Shown here: piece by piece, positions 1 through 4,445 of the stretch
Numbering within the stretch: position 1 is the first letter of the stretch
Layout of the letters: every line of letters begins with the position of its first letter
Source: an uncultured Oscillospiraceae bacterium
Lineage (GTDB): Bacteria > Bacillota > Clostridia > Oscillospirales > Oscillospiraceae
DNA length: 5,964 bases
Assembly: GCA_900758955.1 (NCBI GenBank)
Contig: CAAETL010000091.1
Coordinates: 1-5,964 of the forward strand
Direction of reading: 5' to 3'
The notes under the pieces: generated by a model
What the model saw: only the letters and a program-made list of their open reading frames with translations
Database searches by the model: none
What the model was told of the DNA's origin: nothing
Made by a program: the position numbers and the translations under genes

Positions 1-181
1 CCCCTGGCAGGGCTTCCGCTTCCGCCGTATCAATGGACAACACTTTCGCATGGGCATATGGACTGCGGAGAACCTTTCCATATAGCATACGAGGAAGCGT
101 TACATCAAAGGTAAACATGCCGTTGCCGGTTACTTTGTCATAGCCGTCGTTACGGGGAATATCCTGTCCTACATATTTCAT
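1..181 (-). CDS. Molybdenum hydroxylase, molybdopterin-binding large subunit (N-terminus only)
   Basis: This is the first 60 residues of the large catalytic subunit of a xanthine dehydrogenase-family molybdenum hydroxylase; the rest lies beyond the left edge. The visible part reads as the start of the 'hammerhead' (a/b) domain: RNDGYDKVTG (residues 10-19), then FDVTLPRMLYGKVLRSPYAH (residues 25-44), then SIDTAEAEALPG (residues 49-60). These match the family pattern R-x-D-x-x-x-K-V-T-G, D-x-x-x-P-x-M-L, RSPYAHA and SID-x-x-x-A-x-x-x-PG. The ATG at 181 lies 2 bases after the stop codon of the 2Fe-2S subunit and has a good ribosome site (AAAGGGGAG) inside the end of that gene, so translation is probably coupled. 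The cofactor-binding and active-site regions are not visible, so neither the substrate nor possible selenium dependence can be judged. Family call is firm; exact enzyme is unknown. Confidence 0.9.
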   Translation of the reverse strand, partial: MKYVGQDIPRNDGYDKVTGNGMFTFDVTLPRMLYGKVLRSPYAHAKVLSIDTAEAEALPG

Positions 182-183
182 GC

Positions 184-660
184 TCACCGCTCCCCTTTCT
201 GCATTCTTGCCGCCGCGGCTTCCACGGCATTTTCTATATTCACATAGCCGGTACAGCGGCAAATATTACCGCCCAAGGCCTCCCGAATTTCCTCTTTTGA
301 CGGCGCAGGGTTCGCGTCCAGCAACGCCTTCGAGGACATAATCATACCCGGGGTGCAGAAACCGCATTGCACCGCGCCTTGGTTGACAAACTCCTCCTGC
401 AACGGATGAAGCTGCTCTCCCTTTGCCAGCCCTTCTATGGTCTGGATCTGGGCGCCTTCCGCACGCATCACCGGGACCAAGCAGGATGTGACGGCTTTCC
501 CATCCATGATAATGGTACAAGCGCCGCACTCGCCTTTGCCGCAACCAATTTTTGTACCGGTCAGGTAGAGCTTCTCCCGAAGAAATTCGGCCAAAGACAG
601 GCTGGGATCTACCTCCGCTATGATCTGTTCGCCGTTAATGGTCGTATGTAATTCTGCCAT
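184..660 (-). CDS. Molybdenum hydroxylase, 2Fe-2S iron-sulfur subunit
   Basis: This 158-residue protein is the small electron-transfer subunit of a three-subunit xanthine dehydrogenase/CO dehydrogenase-type enzyme. It carries two [2Fe-2S] clusters that pass electrons from the molybdenum site to FAD. The N-terminal plant-ferredoxin-like domain has ligands C40, C45, C48 and C60 (GCGKGECGAC). The C-terminal helical domain has C99, C102, C134 and C136 (QCGFCTPGM and GNICRCTGY). All eight ligands are present and the length is normal for the family, so the subunit looks intact. The reading frame extends upstream to a GTG at 672, but that GTG lies inside the ribosome site AAAGGTGG (676-669). The ATG at 660 sits 8 bases after that site and gives the expected N-terminus MAELHTTING, so it is preferred. 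It lies 19 bases after the FAD-subunit gene and 2 bases before the large-subunit gene, in one operon. Confidence 0.96.
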   Translation of the reverse strand: MAELHTTINGEQIIAEVDPSLSLAEFLREKLYLTGTKIGCGKGECGACTIIMDGKAVTSCLVPVMRAEGAQIQTIEGLAKGEQLHPLQEEFVNQGAVQCGFCTPGMIMSSKALLDANPAPSKEEIREALGGNICRCTGYVNIENAVEAAAARMQKGER

Positions 661-668
661 GATGCATT

Positions 669-676
669 CCACCTTT
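669..676 (-). promoter_or_regulatory. Ribosome binding site that fixes the start of the 2Fe-2S subunit
   Basis: Read on the minus strand this is AAAGGTGG, 8 bases before the ATG at 660. An in-frame GTG (672-670) falls within the site itself and so cannot be its start codon. Confidence 0.75.
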
Positions 677-679
677 CTT

Positions 680-1537
680 TCACTGCAACTGCGCCAAGCA
701 CGCTTCCAGCGCCCTTCGAATTATCACTGGCAACGTCTCCATACGATACTCCCGGCTGCCGCGCAAGGGATTGCTTCTTGGGTTAGCGTTTTCCAGGGAC
801 AAGCGGCCTGCTTCGGCCATCACTTCTGCCGTTAGCGTTTTGCCGACCAGATATTCCTCCGCTACAGCGGCATGGACGGGGCCAACGCCCACCGGCGCCA
901 TGGTAATTCTCGCCCATGTAACTTTTTGGTTCTCATAACGAATCATTGCGGCGCAGTTGAGCATGGGCAGGGATAGTGACTTGCGCAACTCCAGCCGGAC
1001 AAAGGACGCCGCTTCGTGTTCTTTGGGAAGGGGGATGGAAATTTTCGTTACCAACTGACGGCTGTGGTCCACCTGGCTTTTGGCGAACCCCGCATACATG
1101 TCCTCCATGGACATCTGCTTCTCCCCTGCCGAGCTAAGAACTGTAAATGTCGGATTGAGGGGAGCCAGGGCCATTGCGCCGTCACCGGCTGGCTGGGCGC
1201 TGACCACGTTGCCGGTCAGCGTAGCGGAATTGCGAATCTGGAGTGACCCAACGGTTCCGCAACCTTGGGCCAGCGAGGGATAGTACTGTTTGACCAAGGG
1301 TGAACGGGCGATCTCCGTCAACGTGGTTGCGGCGCCAATTTCCAAGTGATCGTCTACCACGGCGATCCCGACGAGGTCCGCCGCCTTCGTCACATCAACC
1401 CAACAAGTGGGCTGCACTTTACCCTCTTTATAGTCGACCATCAAGTCGGTACCGCCGGCAAGGATAATTCCCTTACCATCGGCCTGTATCAGGGCGTCCA
1501 GCGCCTCTTGGGCCGAGGATGCATTGACATATTGCAT
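680..1537 (-). CDS. Molybdenum hydroxylase, FAD-binding subunit
   Basis: This 285-residue protein is the medium (flavin) subunit of a xanthine dehydrogenase/CO dehydrogenase-type complex, taking electrons from the 2Fe-2S subunit. The FAD-binding PCMH-type fold covers about residues 1-165, with the pyrophosphate-binding loop ILAGGTDL (25-32), the segment LEIGAATTLTEIA (65-77) and the second FAD motif around TLTGNVVSAQPAGD (96-109). The C-terminal domain typical of CO dehydrogenase flavoproteins covers about residues 175-280 and ends in the usual RGSREYR...RRAL pattern. Length is normal, and there is no sign of the extra 4Fe-4S insertion known from 4-hydroxybenzoyl-CoA reductase beta subunits. 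The ATG at 1537 has the ribosome site AAGGAGGA 7 bases upstream. It is the first gene of the leftward operon, and the order FAD-FeS-Mo is that of coxMSL rather than E. coli xdhABC. Substrate is not determined. Confidence 0.94.
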   Translation of the reverse strand: MQYVNASSAQEALDALIQADGKGIILAGGTDLMVDYKEGKVQPTCWVDVTKAADLVGIAVVDDHLEIGAATTLTEIARSPLVKQYYPSLAQGCGTVGSLQIRNSATLTGNVVSAQPAGDGAMALAPLNPTFTVLSSAGEKQMSMEDMYAGFAKSQVDHSRQLVTKISIPLPKEHEAASFVRLELRKSLSLPMLNCAAMIRYENQKVTWARITMAPVGVGPVHAAVAEEYLVGKTLTAEVMAEAGRLSLENANPRSNPLRGSREYRMETLPVIIRRALEACLAQLQ

Positions 1538-1567
1538 CGCAGACTCCTCCTTTTTCTTGTTTATTCA

Positions 1568-1596
1568 ATTCTACGCAAGTGGTTTCTACGTGACAA
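1568..1596 (-). promoter_or_regulatory. Promoter of the molybdenum hydroxylase operon (proximal)
   Basis: On the minus strand there is TTGTCA (1596-1591), a 17-base spacer, then TAGAAT (1573-1568). Each hexamer matches the sigma-A consensus at 5 of 6 positions and the spacing is ideal. Transcription would start near 1561, leaving a leader of about 24 bases that is just long enough for the ribosome site and too short for a riboswitch. Confidence 0.65.
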
Positions 1597-1600
1597 TTTT

Positions 1601-1629
1601 ATTTAATCACATCCCATCTTGTGTGTCAA
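1601..1629 (-). promoter_or_regulatory. Possible second, upstream promoter of the hydroxylase operon
   Basis: On the minus strand a perfect TTGACA (1629-1624) is followed after 17 bases by TTAAAT (1606-1601), a 4 of 6 match to the -10 consensus. It would start near 1594, inside the -35 box of the proximal promoter, so the two could interfere or act in tandem. It is weaker than the proximal one because of its -10 box. Confidence 0.35.
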
Positions 1630-1642
1630 TTTGTGCGAAATA

Positions 1643-1678
1643 ACAAGAGTTTGCCTTCCTGAGGCCAGGACCTCTTGT
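1643..1678. repeat. Inverted repeat with nested hairpin
   Basis: Outer arms ACAAGAG (1643-1649) and CTCTTGT (1672-1678) are exact complements and enclose a second hairpin, TCCTG (1657-1661) and CAGGA (1666-1670) with a 4-base loop. An alternative inner pairing is GCCT (1653-1656) with AGGC (1662-1665). No T-run follows on either strand, so it is not a standard terminator. It lies upstream of both divergent transcripts as predicted, so an operator or a short structured RNA are the open options. Confidence 0.45.
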
Positions 1679-1681
1679 CCC

Positions 1682-1720
1682 ATTTCGGGAGAAATCGACC
1701 CAATTTTGGTTCGATTGGGT
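1682..1720. repeat. Two adjacent small inverted repeats
   Basis: The first is ATTTC (1682-1686) and GAAAT (1691-1695) with a GGGA loop. The second is ACCCAAT (1698-1704) and ATTGGGT (1714-1720) with a 9-base loop. They follow directly on the larger inverted repeat ending at 1678, giving three stem-loops in about 80 bases. A run of seven A residues (1733-1739) lies shortly after, which is not a plus-strand terminator tail. Function unknown. Confidence 0.35.
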
Positions 1721-1761
1721 TCAACTTTGGAGAAAAAAAGCTGGCTTAAGCGGGATATCGC

Positions 1762-1777
1762 TGCCTGTAATCAGGCA
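1762..1777. repeat. Small perfect hairpin
   Basis: TGCCTG (1762-1767) and CAGGCA (1772-1777) pair over 6 bases around a TAAT loop. It is followed by only three T residues, so a terminator role is unlikely. It is one of several inverted repeats in the divergent intergenic region. Confidence 0.3.
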
Positions 1778-1822
1778 TTTGTGCAATATAGCAACCTGCC
1801 CCTGTCACATTATACAAAGAAC

Positions 1823-1845
1823 GGGGCGCACCCCAGAGACGCCTC
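1823..1845. repeat. GC-rich inverted repeat upstream of the regulator promoter
   Basis: GGGGCG (1823-1828) can pair with CGCCTC (1840-1845), including one G-T pair, around an 11-base loop. Alternatively GGGG (1823-1826) pairs with CCCC (1831-1834). It ends about 12 bases before the putative -35 box of the rightward promoter. May be an upstream regulatory site; evidence is only the symmetry. Confidence 0.25.
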
Positions 1846-1856
1846 AAATTTCGGCG

Positions 1857-1885
1857 TTGTATTATTTGAAACATATCGCTATAAT
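1857..1885 (+). promoter_or_regulatory. Promoter of the ModE-like regulator and transport operon
   Basis: A perfect TATAAT (1880-1885) lies 17 bases downstream of TTGTAT (1857-1862), a weak -35 box matching at 3 of 6 positions. Transcription would start near 1892, giving a leader of about 55 bases before the TTG start. The weak -35 suggests that an activator, or low basal expression, is possible. The word ATATCGCT (1873-1880) overlaps the first base of the -10 box and is a candidate operator half-site. Confidence 0.5.
1873..1880 (+). promoter_or_regulatory. Repeated word ATATCGCT, possible ModE-type half-site
   Basis: ATATCGCT occurs here and again at 1755-1762. Here it runs on into TATAAT so that 1875-1883 read ATCGCTATA, which resembles, from memory, the left half of the E. 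coli ModE operator. No matching right half is seen after the expected short spacer. A site here would cover the -10 box and could let the regulator repress its own operon. Speculative. Confidence 0.25.
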
Positions 1886-1932
1886 GAGAAAAATGCCAGT
1901 CTAAAACGGCTGTCAGAACATCGCCAAACGAT

Positions 1933-1940
1933 GGAGGTGA
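1933..1940 (+). promoter_or_regulatory. Ribosome binding site that fixes the TTG start of the regulator
   Basis: GGAGGTGA lies 6 bases before the TTG at 1947. No ATG or GTG in the regulator's frame has comparable placement: the nearby ATGs at 1931 and 1958 are in other frames. Confidence 0.8.
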
Positions 1941-1946
1941 CACCAG

Positions 1947-2306
1947 TTGGACCAGAGATGCAAAGTATATTTAATTAATCAGCAGGGAGAAAAATTCTTT
2001 GGGCGCGGGCCTGCGGAACTATTAGAGAGAGTCGATGAACTCGGCTCACTTCACCGCGCCGCCAAGCAGATGTATCTGTCCTATTCCAAAGCAGTGAAGC
2101 TTATACACACGGCGGAACAGGGTTTCGGCTTTCCACTTCTGATTACAGAGGCCGGCGGAAAAGGCGGCGGCGGCAGCCTGCTAACGGACGATGCCAAGCG
2201 CGTGGTCGCCCAATTTCGCGCCTATGATGCGGATGTACAAGCTGCCGCAGCGCTGCGCTTCCAGGAATACTTTTCCACTCCTCCCCAACATAGCGGCAAG
2301 CAGTGA
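1947..2306 (+). CDS. ModE-like winged-helix transcriptional regulator without molybdate-binding domain
   Basis: This 119-residue protein matches the N-terminal LysR-type winged-helix DNA-binding domain of the molybdate regulator ModE. The helix-turn-helix lies at about residues 22-57 (ELGSLHRAAKQMYLSYSKAV). The wing carries GGKGGGGSLLT (70-80), nearly identical to GGKGGGGAVLT of E. coli ModE. A further helix follows at about 81-108 and the last 11 residues look disordered. E. coli ModE has about 260 residues with two C-terminal Mop/TOBE modules that bind molybdate; these are absent here, and the frame closes cleanly, so this is a natural short form rather than a fragment. Start is TTG at 1947 because of an ideal ribosome site. 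It stands first in the transport operon and next to the divergent hydroxylase promoters, so it may control both. How it senses molybdenum or tungsten is unknown; it could bind DNA only, or rely on a partner protein. Confidence 0.88.
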   Translation: MDQRCKVYLINQQGEKFFGRGPAELLERVDELGSLHRAAKQMYLSYSKAVKLIHTAEQGFGFPLLITEAGGKGGGGSLLTDDAKRVVAQFRAYDADVQAAAALRFQEYFSTPPQHSGKQ

Positions 2307-2312
2307 CGTTTC

Positions 2313-2326
2313 ACCGGGCAACCGGT
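2313..2326. repeat. Small hairpin with GCAA loop after the regulator gene
   Basis: ACCGG (2313-2317) and CCGGT (2322-2326) form a 5-base-pair stem with a stable GNRA-type loop (GCAA), starting 7 bases after the regulator's stop codon. Only three T residues follow (2326-2328), so full termination is unlikely; it may tune the ratio of regulator to transporter mRNA or protect RNA ends. Confidence 0.35.
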
Positions 2327-2331
2327 TTGAT

Positions 2332-2342
2332 ATAGAGTCTAT
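2332..2342. promoter_or_regulatory. Palindrome ATAGAGTCTAT ahead of the transporter genes
   Basis: ATAGA and TCTAT are exact complements around a single G, in the 69-base gap between the regulator and the binding-protein gene. It overlaps TATAGA (2331-2336), which has a weak -35-like GTTTCA (2308-2313) at 17 bases. It could be an operator over a secondary promoter for the transport genes. An 11-base palindrome can also occur by chance. Confidence 0.25.
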
Positions 2343-2375
2343 GGTTTACATTAAAAGGAAGTTTGGAGGAGTACA

Positions 2376-3431
2376 ATGATGAAAAGGACCTGTTTCGCCT
2401 TGCTTTTGACCCTGTCTCTGCTCCTGGGCCTCACCGCCTGCAGCAGTGCTGGAAAGCCCTCTGAAGAGACGGACCCTAAGAAAACGTCAACCCAGGAAGC
2501 GTTTACTGTCCAAGATATGATGGGAAACGTGGTTGATTTTGACGCGCCGGCCCAGCGCTGCGTATCCTGCTACTACGGTACAAGTTACGCCATGATCGCC
2601 TTGGGCTTACAGGATAAACTGGTGGGAATTGAGGCCAAGGCGGAGAAACGCCCCCTCTATGCCAATGCCGCTCCAGAACTTTTGGAGCTTCCCAATGTGG
2701 GCTCTCTCAAGGAATTCAATCCTGAGGCGGCCATCGCCTTGAAACCGGACGTGGTATTTCTTAACAAGAAACTCTTAGAATATAAGGACACGTTGGAAGC
2801 GGTGGGGATCCGCGTCCTCATGGTGGATATGGAGACCCAGGAACAGTTTGAAGAAATGCTCCGGCTCTTTGCCACCGTTTGCGGAAAGCCGGAGGCGGCG
2901 GAGGCGCTGCTTGGATATTATCAGGAACAATTCCAACAAGTCGCCACCCTAACCGGCTCCCTATCCGCTCAGGAGAAGCCTGTCGTCTATCTGGGCGCGC
3001 CTGCGGAGTATCTGAGCACCTGTCCTGACAGCATGTACCAGGCGGCGCTGATAGCCAACGCGGGCGGCGTCAACGCCGCGAACAAGCTTGAGGGCGACTA
3101 CTGGACCGCCGTATCCTATGAACAGATTTTAGTGATGAACCCCGACATCATCGTATTGCCGACCGAAGCCGAGTACACCGTCGAGGACGTCAAAAACGAC
3201 GCGGCCCTTGCCGATGTCACTGCTGTAAAAAATGGAGCGGTTTACCATATGCCCACTGGCCTGGATGCATGGGATTCTCCCGGTCCTTCCTGCGCGCTGG
3301 GACAAAAATATTTGCTGTCCGTAATCCATCCAGAGTTGTATTCTATGGACCAATTGCGGTCGGATGTCACGGCGTTTTATCAAACCTACTTCGGTTTTAC
3401 CATTAACGACAGCATCCTTCCTCTTACATAA
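2376..3431 (+). CDS. ABC transporter solute-binding lipoprotein, type II (FecB/BtuF/MolA-like)
   Basis: This 351-residue protein captures the substrate outside the membrane and delivers it to the permease encoded next. Residues 1-21 are a lipoprotein signal (basic start MMKR, a leucine-rich core, lipobox LTAC) with lipidation at C22, followed by a charged linker to about residue 42. The rest fits the helix-bridged binding proteins of iron-siderophore, B12 and MolA importers (Peripla_BP_2): DMMGNVVDF (47-55), the ligand-cleft segment around YYGTSYAMIALGL (66-78), FNPEAAIALKPDVVFL (114-129), YEQILVMNPDIIVLP (248-262) and WDSPGPSCALG (299-309). Mature cysteines at 62, 65, 169, 216 and 306 are more than usual. 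The ATG pair at 2376/2379 follows GGAGGAG; either could start. Sequence alone would allow iron or B12, but a ModE-like regulator upstream and a MocA-like domain downstream favour molybdate or tungstate, as for Haemophilus influenzae MolA. Transporter role is firm; substrate is inferred. Confidence 0.9.
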   Translation: MMKRTCFALLLTLSLLLGLTACSSAGKPSEETDPKKTSTQEAFTVQDMMGNVVDFDAPAQRCVSCYYGTSYAMIALGLQDKLVGIEAKAEKRPLYANAAPELLELPNVGSLKEFNPEAAIALKPDVVFLNKKLLEYKDTLEAVGIRVLMVDMETQEQFEEMLRLFATVCGKPEAAEALLGYYQEQFQQVATLTGSLSAQEKPVVYLGAPAEYLSTCPDSMYQAALIANAGGVNAANKLEGDYWTAVSYEQILVMNPDIIVLPTEAEYTVEDVKNDAALADVTAVKNGAVYHMPTGLDAWDSPGPSCALGQKYLLSVIHPELYSMDQLRSDVTAFYQTYFGFTINDSILPLT

Positions 3432-3443
3432 CTGGAAAGCAGT

Positions 3444-4445
3444 ATGAAACACGCGCGGACTCGAGAGATTTGGCTGCTGGTGGCAGCGGTATGTCTGGCA
3501 GGCGCCTTTTTACTCTCACTCTGTATTGGTCAGTATCCCATTCACCCCAGCGAGATGGTTGCTGTGGTGACCGGCGCCCAGGTCGACGCGATGACGCGGA
3601 AGGTTTTTCTAACCCTCCGTCTGGCGCGAACCTTGATGGCCCTTTTCGCCGGAGTCGGCTTGGGCATCGCGGGCAGTGTCTACCAAACTGTTTTCCACAA
3701 TCCGCTGGCCTCGCCGGATATTATCGGCGTGGCCCCTGGGGCCAATATGGGCGCGGCGGCGGCCATTGTGTTTTTCGGCGGTTCCACCCTTACCATCGTG
3801 GGCGGCGCGTTTCTGGGAGGGTTGCTAGCGGTAGGCGTCGTGCTCCTATTTGTGCAGGCCACACGTCAGAATACCACAGTGACCTATGTGTTGGCGGGCA
3901 TTGTCATGTCCGCCATCGCCAACGCCTTTATCATGATTCTAAAAACAGCCGCTGACCCGGAAAACCAACTGGCCGCCATTGAGTACTGGGCAATGGGCAG
4001 TTTCGCCAATGTCATTTTATCCAAGCTTGTGTGGGTCTTGCCGCTCATCCTAGGTTCCCTATTGGGGCTTTTTCTCCTGCGGCGGCAGATTGCGCTGCTG
4101 TCACTCTCCGAGGAGGAGTGCCGTGCATTGGGTGTACAGGTTGGGCGAATCCGGGCGCTGGTTCTGGGGATCTCGACGCTGCTCATCGCCTCCATTATCT
4201 GTATCACGGGTCTGATCTCCTTTATCGGCCTCATTGCCCCACATGTGGCCAAACTGATGCTGCGGCGCAATAGCCTTGCCACCGCCGTGTTAAGTGGACT
4301 TGTGGGCGGTGTCATACTGCTGCTGGCGGACGCCTTGGCGCGGGGGTTGTTCCCCTCTGAAATTCCTGTCAGTATTCTCACCACACTGATAGGTGTTCCA
4401 ATCCTGGTTTTTTTTATGTTGCGAAAGGGGTCGCCAAGGCATTGA
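3444..4445 (+). CDS. ABC transporter permease, FecCD/BtuC family
   Basis: This 333-residue membrane protein forms, as a homodimer, the channel of a type II ABC importer. It is strongly hydrophobic throughout, consistent with the family's roughly ten transmembrane helices. Family motifs are LRLARTLMALFAGVGLGIAG (58-77), the Q81...NPLASPDIIGVAPGA block (86-100), WAMGSF (182-187), a cytoplasmic loop LSEEECRALGV (221-231) expected to contact the ATPase, and GLISFIGLIAPHVAKLMLRR (256-275). Length is normal. The gene follows the binding-protein gene by 12 bases with a modest ribosome site (GGAAAG), and its stop codon overlaps the TTG start of the ATPase gene. Relatives import siderophores, heme, B12 or, in the MolB case, molybdate/tungstate. 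Here the context suggests the last. Confidence 0.93.
   Translation: MKHARTREIWLLVAAVCLAGAFLLSLCIGQYPIHPSEMVAVVTGAQVDAMTRKVFLTLRLARTLMALFAGVGLGIAGSVYQTVFHNPLASPDIIGVAPGANMGAAAAIVFFGGSTLTIVGGAFLGGLLAVGVVLLFVQATRQNTTVTYVLAGIVMSAIANAFIMILKTAADPENQLAAIEYWAMGSFANVILSKLVWVLPLILGSLLGLFLLRRQIALLSLSEEECRALGVQVGRIRALVLGISTLLIASIICITGLISFIGLIAPHVAKLMLRRNSLATAVLSGLVGGVILLLADALARGLFPSEIPVSILTTLIGVPILVFFMLRKGSPRH

Larger units (their letters stand above)
1555..1678. repeat. Four copies of the word TCTTGT/ACAAGA around the hydroxylase promoters
   Basis: TCTTGT occurs on the plus strand at 1555-1560, 1617-1622 and 1673-1678, and as its complement ACAAGA at 1643-1648. Four copies of one hexamer in 124 bases is more than expected by chance. 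The first overlaps the predicted start point of the proximal leftward promoter and the second lies in the spacer of the upstream one. They could be binding words for a regulator. This is inference from position only; low sequence complexity may also contribute. Confidence 0.3.

Noticed and set aside
661..672. GTG at 672 as start of the 2Fe-2S subunit
   Set aside because: It lies within the ribosome site AAAGGTGG; ATG 660 has ideal spacing and the family-typical N-terminus.
680..1537. 4-hydroxybenzoyl-CoA reductase beta subunit
   Set aside because: That family carries an extra 4Fe-4S insertion with additional cysteines; this protein has normal length and no such cluster.
1698..1720. tRNA-like T-arm (GGTTCGATT)
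   Set aside because: The word resembles a T-loop, but there is no acceptor stem, D-arm or anticodon arm around it.
1746..1943. 65-codon open frame on the minus strand
   Set aside because: It opposes the regulator promoter, has no ribosome site and its composition shows no protein-like pattern.
1640..1946. Molybdenum cofactor (Moco) riboswitch
   Set aside because: An attractive idea given the genes, but I do not see the conserved Moco RNA segments as I remember them, and the best promoter gives a leader of only about 55 bases. A covariance-model search would decide.
1619..1978. 119-codon open frame on the plus strand across the intergenic region
   Set aside because: It runs through both promoters and inverted repeats, has no ribosome site, no recognisable domain, and overlaps the well-supported regulator start in another frame.
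1931..1978. 15-codon frame starting at ATG 1931, overlapping the regulator start
   Set aside because: No ribosome site precedes it; its first bases are part of the regulator's own ribosome site.
2313..2328. Rho-independent terminator after the regulator
   Set aside because: Stem of only 5 base pairs and a T-run of three; the downstream genes appear to continue the operon.
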